Of a DNA stretch of 46,442 nt, positions 31,667 through 40,682 are shown in pieces. Source of the stretch: a virus. Both the position numbers and the translations under genes were made by a program. Each line of letters begins with the position of its first letter. The first letter of the stretch is position 1. The notes beneath the pieces are model-generated. The model did no database searches. It had not been told where the DNA came from and saw nothing but the letters and a program-made list of their open reading frames with translations. The stretch is from positions 1 through 46,442 of IMG/VR virus record IMGVR_UViG_3300032213_000467. One strand, 5' to 3'.

Positions 31667-32083
31667 ATGCCTACATTTCGTCATGGTAAGTCCACCGTAT
31701 TCAAGGTAGACAATTCAGGTGGCACACTTACCGATATTTCAAACACACTTACAGATGTTTCATTCCCTCAAACAATTGAGACCGCCGAAACTACAAGTTT
31801 TGGCTCCTCTGCAAAAACCTACATTGTCGGTTTGTCTGACTCAACCGTTTCAGCATCAGGTAACTTCGATGCAACCGTTGATGCTCACCTAGCGGCAATC
31901 GCAGGACAAGCGGCAACAGTTTCATTCGAATACGGTCCAGAAGGTTCAACTGCTGGACAGGTCAAGTACACAGGTGAGTGCATTATGACTTCTTACGAGA
32001 AGTCTGGCGCTGTTGGAGATGTCGTGACATACTCAGCAGAATTCCAAGTAACAGGTGCAGTAACTCGTGGTACTTACGCATAA
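31667..32083 (+). CDS. Tail tube-like protein, second tandem paralogue
   Basis: The 138-aa product starts MPTFRHGKSTVFKVDNSGG and contains TIETAETTSFGSSAKTYIVG, the same core as the upstream gene but without the C-terminal extension. The two genes share almost identical first 20 bases. Two tube proteins may be mixed, one plain and one decorated, or one may be specialised. AATAA precedes the start but the ribosome site is modest (AAGGAGATAATAA). Confidence 0.75.
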   Translation: MPTFRHGKSTVFKVDNSGGTLTDISNTLTDVSFPQTIETAETTSFGSSAKTYIVGLSDSTVSASGNFDATVDAHLAAIAGQAATVSFEYGPEGSTAGQVKYTGECIMTSYEKSGAVGDVVTYSAEFQVTGAVTRGTYA

Positions 32084-32140
32084 TTAGATAGCAATACAAC
32101 TTCATAAATCGTGACCAACCTAGTGTCCAAGGAGAAATAA

Positions 32141-32500
32141 ATGAGTCTCAAAGAAACAATCTTTAGTGCCGATGACATCACGAAGGAACTTGTAGAAGTT
32201 CCAGAGTGGGGAGTGAAAGTAGAAGTTCGCTCCATGACAGCGGCGGAACGCGCCAAGTTGGGTGAAGGCGCATCTAAGGGCGACAAAACAGATGTCGGTC
32301 TTATGTACGCAATGACAGTTATCGCAACTGTCTATGACCCAGCAACAGGTCTACCAGTCTTTACTGACCAAGATAAGGAAGCCATTCTTTCTAAGAATGG
32401 TGCAGTAGTCGAACGCCTTGCAACTAAGGCTCTCGGCTCATCTGGTCTTACAGCGGAGGCGGTAGACGAAGCACAGGCACGATTTCCTAAAGAATCCTGA
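32141..32500 (+). CDS. Tail assembly chaperone (G-like)
   Basis: The 119-aa product (DDITKELVEVPEWGVKVEVR, SMTAAERAKLGEGAS, VERLATKALGSSGLTAEAV) is of the size and pattern of phage tail assembly chaperones. It lies directly upstream of the tape-measure gene and ends at a site where the ribosome could change frame into the T-like extension. The upstream 57-base gap has only a ribosome site (AAGGAG). Confidence 0.75.
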   Translation: MSLKETIFSADDITKELVEVPEWGVKVEVRSMTAAERAKLGEGASKGDKTDVGLMYAMTVIATVYDPATGLPVFTDQDKEAILSKNGAVVERLATKALGSSGLTAEAVDEAQARFPKES

Positions 32501-32678
32501 GCGTAGATTTCTTTTCGAATTAGCAGAAAAGTTGGGTAGGTCGGTGGCTGAACTTCTTTACGGGAGTCCAGCACACCGCCCCCTTACAAGTATGGAATTA
32601 ACTGAGTGGACTGCGCTATGGACTCTCAAAGCAAAAGAGCAAGAGAAGGCAGAGCGTAGAGCGAAAGCGAGGCGATAA
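32481..32678 (+). CDS. Frameshifted T-like extension of the tail assembly chaperone
   Basis: The frame +1 to the G-like gene is open between TAG (about 32461) and TAA (32676-32678). It lacks any well-placed start, yet encodes a natural sequence (ERRFLFELAEKLGRSVAELL, LTSMELTEWTALW, a Lys/Arg/Glu-rich helix). It is best explained as the T part of a GT fusion made by +1 frameshifting (or -2). TTT-C (32483-32486) and AAA-G (32489-32492) allow near-cognate +1 slippage; TCC-TGA is just after. The fused protein would be about 178 aa. The stop overlaps the tape-measure ATG. Confidence 0.7.
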   Translation, partial: DFLKNPERRFLFELAEKLGRSVAELLYGSPAHRPLTSMELTEWTALWTLKAKEQEKAERRAKARR

Positions 32679-35600
32679 TGGCAGAAACTCCAACCATGGA
32701 AGTTCGCGCTCGGCTAACCGCTGAAACAGCACAATTTACACGGGGTATGCAACAGGCTACCCAGTCCATGAATACCTTCACCGCGCAATCATCTTCTTTG
32801 CGCGGTGCAGTCATGGGTATCGGAATTGCGGCGGGTACTGCAACTGCGGCGATGATTGCATTTGGAACAAAAGCATTTATGGCGGCGGCTCGCGTAGACG
32901 AGTTGGATGTTGCAATGAACGCCGTTGGAAAAGCAACGGGTCTTGGTTATCAGGCAATCCGTGATGCGGCTCAAGCCACAAAAGACATGGGTATTGAGAT
33001 GGAGATTGCCCAGCAATCAGCCATTAAGTTTGCTCAAAATAATCTTGATTTATCTTATGCTTCAGAATTAGCAAGAGCGGCGCAAGACCTTGCTGTTGTA
33101 TCTGGTAAAAACTCTACCGATACATACAATATGCTCACACACGCAGTTATCACGGGGCGAAGTGAAGTTCTTAAATCAGTTGGTATTCAAAAATCTGCTG
33201 GTCAAATGTATGAGTCTTTTGCAAGAAGCCTTGGAATCAGCGCCAGCGCTTTAACATATCAACAGAAACAACAGGCAGTTGCTACTGGAGCGCTTAAAGA
33301 AGCGGCAAAGGTTGCTGGCGTTTACGAAGCGGCGATGGATAGTCCTGGCAAGGTACTTCGTTCTTTTGCTCGTATCCACAATGAAATTCAAGTAGCAGTT
33401 GGTGGAGTTCTTCTCAAGGCATTTGGTCCAATGATTAAGAGTCTCTATGACCTTGAAAAAAATGTATCAAAAGCCTTCACAGGTAGCGAGAAGTTCAAAA
33501 ATGTATTAGAAGCAATGCAGATGGTATTTGTAAAACTAACTGCCCCAATCACAGCATTTGTAACAAAACTAAGCGATGCAATTAAAAAGTTTACTGAGGC
33601 TTCAGCCCCCGTCAAAAATTTAGATGGAACGCTAAAAGATTCTAAAGCAAGCGTAGTGGCAATGGCTGAAAAGTTTGAGATGTTACTCCCTGTTTTAGCG
33701 GCGGTAGGCTCTGGTTTTGCTGTTATGGCTGGTAAGCAACTGTTTGGAATGGTTCCAGTTCTAGGCTCCGTAATGAGTAAATTATCTCCATTGCCAGTTG
33801 CTCTTATTGTTTTGGCTCTTACTTCAACACAGGTTAGAAATGCCATGTTGAATCTCATCAGCGCTTTGAAACCAATCCTGCCTATCTTCCTTCAACTTGG
33901 AAAGATTATGAGCGCGGTTTCTGTGGTCGCAGTTGCTCTCTTAGCAAAAGCAATAAACCTTGTTGCTGGCGCAGTTCGCGGAATTATTTCTTTTGTTCAA
34001 ACTAATATTGGATTGTTCAAGAATCTTGCGATTGTTATTGGAATTCTTGCAATTGGTTATGCTGGTTACCGCGCCACTATTTTATTAACCACAGCGGCTA
34101 CATGGCTTTGGGGAGCGGCTACAACGGCTGTCACGGTTGTCACAAACGCTCTTACTGGGGCAGTTCGTTTGCTTAATGCAACTATGGCATTTAACCCAAT
34201 CCCTTTAATGATTGGTGCCATTATTGCCCTTATGGTTGCCTTTGGCTACCTAATCAAGACAAATAAAGATGTAGCCAAGGTAGTAGGTATTGTATTTAAC
34301 TTTATTATTAAAACCGTTATTTATGTTCTTGCCTATATTGTTAAGGCTATTGGATATATGCTCAAGGCTTTCGCTTCATGGATTCGTGTTCTTGGATTTG
34401 TTGCTGAAGTTATAGCAAAGGTATTTGAGTTCATTATTGATGTTGTTCTTACTTATTATCAATTCCAACTTAAGGTAATTAAATTTATTGTTGATGCCTT
34501 TATCAACCTTATGGAAAGCCATGGAATTCTTTACGATGTAGTCAAGGCTATATTTAATGGAATTATTAAAGTAATTTCTTTAGTAGTTGAAGGAATAATT
34601 AGAGTCCTTGCCTTTGTTATTGGCGTTATTGCGGATTTAGTCGGAGCCTTCAATGACCTATTTGGTGCGGCTAAGACAATTTTCCTTGGTGTTTTGACAG
34701 TTATTTCAAAAGTTGGAGATGGAATATTTGGAGTCTTAGAAAATATAGCCTCTGGAGTTGGTAAATTCCTTGGTTGGGTTTTTGACAAAATGACTGGCTG
34801 GATTCGAGCGCTGGCGGCTTTGTTTGAAAAAATTCCTCTAGTCGGTGGAATGATTGCTAGTGGAATCAATAGTGGGCTTGATGCTGGACAAAGATTAGTG
34901 ACTGGTTTTGCCTCAACTCTTGTTGGGTTTGGTAAAACCGCATTTGATGGAATTCTTTCAGGTGTTAAAACAACAGTAAATGGAATAGCAGGAGTTGGAA
35001 CCGCGGTTGAAAAAGGATTAAGAGCCACAGAAAAAACACTAACAAATTTTGCTGTAAAAGTTCAAGAATTTGGCAATAAAGATAACGGAGCAAAAATTCT
35101 TGAAGTCATGGTTGCTGGGGCAAAAATGGCATCCAGCGCTCTCGGAAAAATGATTGATGTTATCCAAGATGTAAAAGACTTTGACTTTGCTAGAACAGTT
35201 GGAAACTTTATTGATGGCATCGCTGATAAGGCTGATGCGGCGGGCGAGTTCCTTATTGGTCTTTCAGCCTCCATGATGGAGTTTGCAGATAAAACAGATT
35301 TTGCTTCAGCAGTTGGCGATGGCATCGGCGACTTTATTGCCAAGATTAAAGAGAGCCTTAAAGAAGGTCTTGGATTCGGCGATATTCTTGCTGAAGAAAA
35401 AAAGAAATATAACGATGCTTCTAATACTAATGATAACGCTGACCAAGCGGCTGAAGATGCACTCAAAGCGGCAGAGCGTATGAAGTCCATCCGAGAGGCA
35501 ATGCAAGCGGGTATTGACTCAATCAAAGGTGTCTTAGATGACCTTCGTAAAGCATCAGGTGAGTTCGCTGATTCTCTCAAAGACACAATCATGGGTTTTG

Positions 35601-36124
35601 CTGGTCTCAAGAGTATTGAGTTGCCAGACGGATTTATTCCAAAGGCTAAATCTCTTATTGAGAATATGCGCCAACGCCTTGATAAGAGCAACCAGTTTGC
35701 TCAACAGATTGCAACACTTCAAGCAATGGGCTTGGATTCGGGCGCTCTCAAAGACATCATTGAATCTGGACCAGTCAAGGGCGCTCAACTTGCGGCATCA
35801 ATTCTTGGTGGCGGAGCAGAGGCTATTTCACAAATCAACGCTCTACAAAAGGCTATCTCGTTTTCAGGTGCGGCAATTGGTCAATACGGTGCGGATGCGG
35901 CGTTTGGCAGATTGATTGGTAATGCTCAAACTCAACTCGCTCGAATTACTGAGGCTGACCTTGCTACACGCGCATCAGGTAATAATCAGTTCATCCAACA
36001 GGGTGCTTTCCAAGTTGTTGTCAATACTTCAGGTGCTAAGAACACAGAAGAAGAAATCAAGATGATTACCGATAAGATTGAACAAACATTTGCAATCTTG
36101 GCTAAGGAATTGGCGGCTAAATAA
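32678..36124 (+). CDS. Tape measure protein
   Basis: The 1148-aa protein starts with VRARLTAETAQFTRGMQQAT, typical of tape-measure N-termini. Several long hydrophobic helices lie in the middle (e.g. PLMIGAIIALMVAFGYLI, VIYVLAYIVKAIGYMLKAF), with extended coiled-coil-like helical segments after. It is by far the longest gene and lies after the chaperones, which wrap it during assembly. Its length sets tail length (family experience is about 1.5 angstrom per residue, so about 170 nm), consistent with a long siphovirus tail. Confidence 0.9.
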   Translation: MAETPTMEVRARLTAETAQFTRGMQQATQSMNTFTAQSSSLRGAVMGIGIAAGTATAAMIAFGTKAFMAAARVDELDVAMNAVGKATGLGYQAIRDAAQATKDMGIEMEIAQQSAIKFAQNNLDLSYASELARAAQDLAVVSGKNSTDTYNMLTHAVITGRSEVLKSVGIQKSAGQMYESFARSLGISASALTYQQKQQAVATGALKEAAKVAGVYEAAMDSPGKVLRSFARIHNEIQVAVGGVLLKAFGPMIKSLYDLEKNVSKAFTGSEKFKNVLEAMQMVFVKLTAPITAFVTKLSDAIKKFTEASAPVKNLDGTLKDSKASVVAMAEKFEMLLPVLAAVGSGFAVMAGKQLFGMVPVLGSVMSKLSPLPVALIVLALTSTQVRNAMLNLISALKPILPIFLQLGKIMSAVSVVAVALLAKAINLVAGAVRGIISFVQTNIGLFKNLAIVIGILAIGYAGYRATILLTTAATWLWGAATTAVTVVTNALTGAVRLLNATMAFNPIPLMIGAIIALMVAFGYLIKTNKDVAKVVGIVFNFIIKTVIYVLAYIVKAIGYMLKAFASWIRVLGFVAEVIAKVFEFIIDVVLTYYQFQLKVIKFIVDAFINLMESHGILYDVVKAIFNGIIKVISLVVEGIIRVLAFVIGVIADLVGAFNDLFGAAKTIFLGVLTVISKVGDGIFGVLENIASGVGKFLGWVFDKMTGWIRALAALFEKIPLVGGMIASGINSGLDAGQRLVTGFASTLVGFGKTAFDGILSGVKTTVNGIAGVGTAVEKGLRATEKTLTNFAVKVQEFGNKDNGAKILEVMVAGAKMASSALGKMIDVIQDVKDFDFARTVGNFIDGIADKADAAGEFLIGLSASMMEFADKTDFASAVGDGIGDFIAKIKESLKEGLGFGDILAEEKKKYNDASNTNDNADQAAEDALKAAERMKSIREAMQAGIDSIKGVLDDLRKASGEFADSLKDTIMGFAGLKSIELPDGFIPKAKSLIENMRQRLDKSNQFAQQIATLQAMGLDSGALKDIIESGPVKGAQLAASILGGGAEAISQINALQKAISFSGAAIGQYGADAAFGRLIGNAQTQLARITEADLATRASGNNQFIQQGAFQVVVNTSGAKNTEEEIKMITDKIEQTFAILAKELAAK

Positions 36125-37713
36125 TGGCTGAATACACACTTTATCCAAACGCTAACTGGAATGGCGATACTTTATTTACTGGTACAGGCGGTACTGATTA
36201 TGCCGTTTTAGCAGATAATACTGATGGTACTTATTTACAGCGTACAAGCACAACAGTTCCAGCCTCTTATGAGGCTGAGTTCGAAACTACAACATTATCG
36301 GCTGACGAAACAATCACTTCAATAAATCTTTTTGCTCGAATTGCATCATTAGCGGCAGATTCTCTTGCTCAGTTTAGCCTTGGGGTAATCACAGACCGTA
36401 ATGGTCGTACCGTTACTTATGGCATCCCAGTTTCAAAGCAGGGCATAGTTACAGCAACTACTTATGACTTGGGTATCAAACTTACGAGCGCTCCAAACGG
36501 TGCCTCATGGACACAAACGCTCCTCGATAATTTAGTAGTCAAATTTACAGATGGTGCTACAGGCTCAACCGTAACCCCTCCAAGTCCAACAAACAGAACT
36601 ACCCTTTACAAACTTTACGCAGTAGTGACAACGGCTCCACGCCCAACAGTTACAGTCACCGCACCTTCTGGAACAATTACAGACACATCTTTTCCTTCAG
36701 TTACATGGACTCCAGTATTTTCTGACGGTAGCCCTCAATCCGCATACGAAATCAAAATTTTTGATTCAACTACCTACGGTGGAGCAAGTTTTAGCGCTGA
36801 TACATCTACTCCAACTATCGGTACTGGAATTATTACATCCACCAATAACGGTCAAACTCTTGAAGGCGACCTAGCCAATAGCACTACATATCGAGCCTAT
36901 GTTCGAGTTGCTTCTCTTGTGAACGGTATAAATTATTTTAGCGCTTGGGCTTATTCTCAGTTCACTTTATCTATTGATTCTCCAGCAACCCCTACGGTAT
37001 CGGCTTTCTACGATTCAACTACAGGTGCAGTTACCGTAACAATTTTTGGTCGTACAAACGCTCTTTCTGCTAACCAAGCATCTATTGAAACAAACACAAC
37101 TGGATGGGCGGCGGTCACAAACTGCTCTATCTCTCGTAGTACATCGCAGTATTCGAGCGGTACCGCTTCACTAGCAGTCCTTTCGGGTTCTGCTGGAGAT
37201 ATGACCGCATCCACTACTACGGCTACTAAGTTTGCAGTAACGGCTAATAATAAGTTCTCGGCTACCGCTGAGTTCAGGGCTAACTCAACAGCGCGTTCAT
37301 GCTCTGTCGGAATCATCTGGCTCAATACAAGCGGAACAGCAATCTCAACGGTTTTCGGAACCGCAGAAAATGATTCATCTAGTGCGTGGAATGAGTGCAA
37401 TGTGTCTGGCACGGCTCCAGCAACAGCAACTCACGCTCAAGTAATTGTAAAGGTTGCAAGCGCTGGCTCAAGTGAAACTCATTTTGTAGACAAGATTGCT
37501 TTTCACGCAGGAGAAACTCCAGTTTGGACACGCGGAGGATTTGCTACTTTCTCTTTTGTAGTGGAGCGCTCGGAAGATGCTGGAGTCACATTCGCAACAG
37601 TTCGTAACAGCCCAGTAACGGCATCTGCATCACAGATTGCCACCTTGGATGATTATGAAGTTCCTCTTGATACAACTGTAATTTATCGTGCGAAGGCGAG
37701 GGCTGAAATCTAA
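36124..37713 (+). CDS. Minor tail protein with fibronectin-like and carbohydrate-binding-like domains
   Basis: The 529-aa product starts one base into the tape-measure stop (TAATGG). It contains an N-terminal beta domain (TDYAVLADNTDGTYLQRTST), a fibronectin-III-like domain near PRPTVTVTAPSGTI and FPSVTWTPVFSDGSPQSAYE, then a CBM-like domain around ASIETNTTGWAAVTNCSISR. It ends with another FN3-like strand set (TTVIYRAKARAEI). It probably forms part of the tail tip. Confidence 0.65.
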   Translation: MAEYTLYPNANWNGDTLFTGTGGTDYAVLADNTDGTYLQRTSTTVPASYEAEFETTTLSADETITSINLFARIASLAADSLAQFSLGVITDRNGRTVTYGIPVSKQGIVTATTYDLGIKLTSAPNGASWTQTLLDNLVVKFTDGATGSTVTPPSPTNRTTLYKLYAVVTTAPRPTVTVTAPSGTITDTSFPSVTWTPVFSDGSPQSAYEIKIFDSTTYGGASFSADTSTPTIGTGIITSTNNGQTLEGDLANSTTYRAYVRVASLVNGINYFSAWAYSQFTLSIDSPATPTVSAFYDSTTGAVTVTIFGRTNALSANQASIETNTTGWAAVTNCSISRSTSQYSSGTASLAVLSGSAGDMTASTTTATKFAVTANNKFSATAEFRANSTARSCSVGIIWLNTSGTAISTVFGTAENDSSSAWNECNVSGTAPATATHAQVIVKVASAGSSETHFVDKIAFHAGETPVWTRGGFATFSFVVERSEDAGVTFATVRNSPVTASASQIATLDDYEVPLDTTVIYRAKARAEI

Positions 37714-38138
37714 TGGCTGTTCTTTCATCTGGCTATGTATCAACAGAGCCAATCCAGATTACAAATCCTAGGGTTTGGTCATTTACCGCTATTGAAAGCC
37801 CCACAATCAAGGTGCGCTCGCTTCGAGTTCAGCAACCTTTGAATTCACAGATTGTGGAATCCTATGGGCAATTCAAACCCCTTGGAGCATCCAAGACCAT
37901 TGTTGTTGCCACCAGCATTTATGGAATTGATGGCTCGTATGAGTTCACCACGCAGGGCGAGGATGAGTGGGATGACCTTTATCCAGTTCTAACTTACCAA
38001 GGCGTTCTTCATGTCCATGACCCGCTAGGTCGTCAAAAGTATGTTCGTTTTGTGGATAGAACTTGGACAGAAATCGGACCAATTGCAAACCTCATCCGCA
38101 ATGCCAAGGTCAATTACTTTGAGGTAGGCGCTCCATAA
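37713..38138 (+). CDS. Minor tail protein (141 aa)
   Basis: The product (VWSFTAIESPTIKVRSLRVQ, GASKTIVVATSIYGIDGSYE, VLTYQGVLHVHDPLGRQKYV, ending VNYFEVGAP) matches a small distal tail family typically adjacent to the hub gene. Start and stop both overlap neighbouring stop/start codons. The role is inferred from context. Confidence 0.65.
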   Translation: MAVLSSGYVSTEPIQITNPRVWSFTAIESPTIKVRSLRVQQPLNSQIVESYGQFKPLGASKTIVVATSIYGIDGSYEFTTQGEDEWDDLYPVLTYQGVLHVHDPLGRQKYVRFVDRTWTEIGPIANLIRNAKVNYFEVGAP

Positions 38139-39256
38139 TGTATCCCGTAACTGACACATTCCTTTCGTCAGTTCGAAAGTCTCACATATCTAAAATAAAG
38201 GTAGAGATTTACGATACGGCTAATGGAAACATTTTGAGTACAGTCTCCCCAATAGCAGGGGAAGTAACGATTGACAGTCGCCGTTCTGTCCGTAGGCAAT
38301 GCTCTCTTGAGTTCGTGGATAGCGATGGAACCCTTGTTCCAACCAACAATCGTTCAGCCGTTCTTTTGCCCTATAACCGTGAAGTAAAGATTTATCGAGG
38401 GGTTCAATATCAAGATGGAACCGAGGAATTGGTGCCTTTGGGTGTTTTCCAACTTACAACCGTAGAAGTCTCAGATAGCCCCCAAGGTGTCAAGATTGCA
38501 GTTCAAGGCTCCGACAGAAGCCTACGAGTAGCAAAGGCTAAATTTACAAACCATAGTTTTTACATTGATGATGCGACTCCAAAAGAAACAGCAATCGCCA
38601 AAATCCTCAAAGACCGATACCCAAATGTAAAAACAGATTTTCCAGCCACGGGTCAGGTCACCACTATTATCTATCCGTCTCTTGACCAGTCCTCTGACCC
38701 TTGGAGGGAATGTCTCAAGATTGCTGAGTCGGCTGGCATGGACTTGTACTTTGATGAAAACGGCACGGCTCGTATGAGACCAATTCCAGACCCAGATTTA
38801 GGTAAGGCTTTGGTTGAGTACACAGATGGCGAGGATTCAGTTCTAACCCAGTTGGGTCGCAACCTTTCTAGCGATGAGTCCTATAACCATGTCATCTACA
38901 CAGGTGAAGGAACAAACCTCACTATCGGAGTTATTGGTGAGGCTTTTGACGATAACCCGTCTAGTCCTACCTATGTAACCACCTATGGCTCAGTTCCCTT
39001 ATTCAAATCATCGCCTAATATCCTGACTGTTGCGGAGGCTACAGAAGCGGCTCGCGCTGAGTTGAAAAAGGTTATTGGTGCATCCGAAAAAATCACATGG
39101 GACCAAATTGTGAATCCAGCCCACGATGTCTATGACTTGGTGAAGATTGTGCGCTCGGCATCTGGAGTCAATTCCACTTTGATGCTTGATGCAATTAGCA
39201 TCCCTCTTGCGGCAACCTCTACAATGAACGCCATTGGCAGAAGTAGGAGATTCTAG
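38138..39256 (+). CDS. Tail hub-like minor tail protein
   Basis: The 372-aa product has a pattern seen in actinophage tail hub/DUF5047-like proteins: N-terminal FLSSVRKSHISKIKVEIYDT, EVTIDSRRSVRRQCSLEFVD, a middle domain with VPLGVFQLTTVEVSDSPQGV and GMDLYFDENGTARMRPIPD, and a C-terminal KIVRSASGVNSTLMLDAIS. It resembles the gp27-like hub that binds the end of the tape measure. Assigned by pattern and position. Confidence 0.65.
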   Translation: MYPVTDTFLSSVRKSHISKIKVEIYDTANGNILSTVSPIAGEVTIDSRRSVRRQCSLEFVDSDGTLVPTNNRSAVLLPYNREVKIYRGVQYQDGTEELVPLGVFQLTTVEVSDSPQGVKIAVQGSDRSLRVAKAKFTNHSFYIDDATPKETAIAKILKDRYPNVKTDFPATGQVTTIIYPSLDQSSDPWRECLKIAESAGMDLYFDENGTARMRPIPDPDLGKALVEYTDGEDSVLTQLGRNLSSDESYNHVIYTGEGTNLTIGVIGEAFDDNPSSPTYVTTYGSVPLFKSSPNILTVAEATEAARAELKKVIGASEKITWDQIVNPAHDVYDLVKIVRSASGVNSTLMLDAISIPLAATSTMNAIGRSRRF

Positions 39257-39501
39257 TGGACTTTACTTACCTAGTAAATCAAATCAAGGGTACGGATACT
39301 TTCCCAACTCTTAGGCTCCGTCAGGCTTATGTGGTTGCCCTGCATAACAGTCCAAAAAGAGTGGATATTCAAATAGCAGGAGATACAAATACTTTACCCT
39401 CAGTCAAATATATGCACAGTTACGCGCCACAAGTGGGGGATACGGTTTTTATTCTCACAAATGGCGCTGATGTTTTATGCCTTGGCGATTTAGCATCATA
39501 A
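39256..39501 (+). CDS. Small OB-fold-like tail protein (81 aa)
   Basis: The frame begins with GTG overlapping the previous stop (TAGTG). The product (RLRQAYVVALHNSPKRVDIQ, MHSYAPQVGDTVFILTNGAD) looks like the small OB domain often following hub genes (gp5-like spike base). It closes the tail module before the lysis promoters. Confidence 0.6.
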   Translation: MDFTYLVNQIKGTDTFPTLRLRQAYVVALHNSPKRVDIQIAGDTNTLPSVKYMHSYAPQVGDTVFILTNGADVLCLGDLAS

Positions 39502-39537
39502 CCTCGGTTGATATACTTATAGGTTATTATTTATACA
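39489..39537 (+). promoter_or_regulatory. Two overlapping promoters before the lysis cassette
   Basis: P1: TTTAGC (39489-39494), 17 bases, TATACT (39512-39517). P2: TTGATA (39508-39513), 18 bases, TATACA (39532-39537). Either would transcribe the holin gene at 39557, which has AGAGGAG as ribosome site. Confidence 0.6.
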
Positions 39538-39556
39538 TCTAGTAGAGGAGTTCACA

Positions 39557-39847
39557 ATGAACGATAAGCAAAAAGCAATGCTCGCATCTTATGGTCGCTC
39601 ATTCTTAGCGGCAATGACAGCAACATTTATGGCAACAGGGGGAGACCTTCTTGCTCTTGATTTAGAGACAGGCAAGGCAATTTTGGCTTCAGGTATCGCG
39701 GCAGTTTTGCCAGTTGCCCTTCGCTATATCAATAAGCAAGACCCAGCCTTCGGCAAGATTGCTGAAGTAGTGGCATCTGAAGGTCTTAAGAAACTTACAA
39801 AGAAGGCACCTGCTAAAAAGGCTGTCGCAAAGAAGTCGGCTAAGTAA
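39557..39847 (+). CDS. Holin
   Basis: The 96-aa product has two hydrophobic segments (FLAAMTATFMATGGDLLAL and ILASGIAAVLPVALRYI) with a short connecting loop. Its family-like pattern (RYINKQDPAFGK) resembles actinophage holins. An unusual Lys/Ala/Pro-rich tail (KKLTKKAPAKKAVAKKSAK) resembles histone H1 ends. It makes lethal membrane holes that release or activate the endolysin encoded next. The stop overlaps the next ATG. Confidence 0.8.
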   Translation: MNDKQKAMLASYGRSFLAAMTATFMATGGDLLALDLETGKAILASGIAAVLPVALRYINKQDPAFGKIAEVVASEGLKKLTKKAPAKKAVAKKSAK

Positions 39848-40353
39848 TGGCAGAAAAAGGTTCAGTTGAACTTTTCCTTCAAACAGCCTTCAAGGAAATC
39901 GGAACTATCGAAGGTCCAAAGGATAACGAAACAAAGTACGGCGCTTACACAAAGGCTAACTTTTTGCCTTGGTGTGGGTCTTTTGTTATGTGGTGCGGAA
40001 ATGAAGCGGGAGTCAAGATTGTAAATACAGTCTCAACTCTGGCTGGCGCTACTGCGTATCAGAAGGCAGGGGCTTGGGAAGATGCAGAAACAGCAACTCC
40101 TCAGCCTGGCGATATTGCCTATTTTGATTTCCCCTCAGATGGCGTGGACCGTATCAGTCATGTAGGAATTGTTTTGAAAGATAATGGTGACGGAACAGTT
40201 ACCTGTATCGAAGGAAATACCAGCCCAGACAAGAAAGGTGACCAGCGAAACGGTGGACAAGTTGCCAAGAAGGTTCGCGCTTACAAAAAGAGCGCTAAAA
40301 AAGGATTACCTCTTGCAGTTGTCGGCTTTGGTCGCCCTAAGTTCAAAGGATAA
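39847..40353 (+). CDS. CHAP-domain endolysin
   Basis: The 168-aa product has the CHAP catalytic arrangement: C43 in PWCGSFVMWC, H105 in RISHVGIV and E122/N124 in IEGNTS. It would cut peptide bonds of peptidoglycan (amidase or endopeptidase). There is no separate cell-wall-binding domain; the basic tail (RAYKKSAKKG) may help binding. It is coupled to the holin gene. Confidence 0.85.
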   Translation: MAEKGSVELFLQTAFKEIGTIEGPKDNETKYGAYTKANFLPWCGSFVMWCGNEAGVKIVNTVSTLAGATAYQKAGAWEDAETATPQPGDIAYFDFPSDGVDRISHVGIVLKDNGDGTVTCIEGNTSPDKKGDQRNGGQVAKKVRAYKKSAKKGLPLAVVGFGRPKFKG

Positions 40354-40355
40354 TC

Positions 40356-40634
40356 ATGGCAGAACACGAACCAACCCTCGGGGAAATAATGCGTAGGCTT
40401 GACGACCTAACTACGGAAGTCAAGCAAATCAACATCAATATCGGTGAGACTTATGTTCGCCGTGATGTCTACTCATCTGATTCGGCTCGCTTTCAACAGG
40501 CAATGGAGTCAATTCTTGACCGAGTTGAAAAGATGGAATCTCGCTCCGAGTGGGTGGTTCGTACTGTCGGCGCTTTAATCATTGCAACAGTTGTCGGCGC
40601 TTCCGTATATGTTGGGCAAATCATCGGCTTGTAG
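40356..40634 (+). CDS. Coiled-coil membrane protein of the lysis cassette
   Basis: The 92-aa product has an N-terminal amphipathic coiled coil (LGEIMRRLDDLTTEVKQINI, then FQQAMESILDRVEKMESR) and a C-terminal membrane segment (TVGALIIATVVGASVYVGQI). The arrangement is typical of accessory lysis proteins found after endolysins (holin-like or spanin-like in monoderm or diderm hosts). It directly precedes the early promoter. Confidence 0.7.
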   Translation: MAEHEPTLGEIMRRLDDLTTEVKQININIGETYVRRDVYSSDSARFQQAMESILDRVEKMESRSEWVVRTVGALIIATVVGASVYVGQIIGL

Positions 40635-40637
40635 GAT

Positions 40638-40682
40638 TTGACATACCCAACTGGGGGTGTGTATCCTCTCGCTATGAGAGGA
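40638..40682 (+). promoter_or_regulatory. Strong early promoter overlapped by a palindrome
   Basis: TTGACA (40638-40643), 18 bases, TATCCT (40662-40667). A perfect 7-bp inverted repeat, TCCTCTC (40664-40670) and GAGAGGA (40676-40682), covers the -10 and the ribosome site (GAGAGGAG). As transcription should begin near 40674, the repeat is better read as an operator on DNA than as an RNA hairpin. Confidence 0.75.

Noticed and set aside
35062-35691. Reverse-strand 209-aa frame in the tape-measure gene
   Set aside because: Composition is Ser/Ile-rich shadow coding; the forward frame is clearly tape measure.
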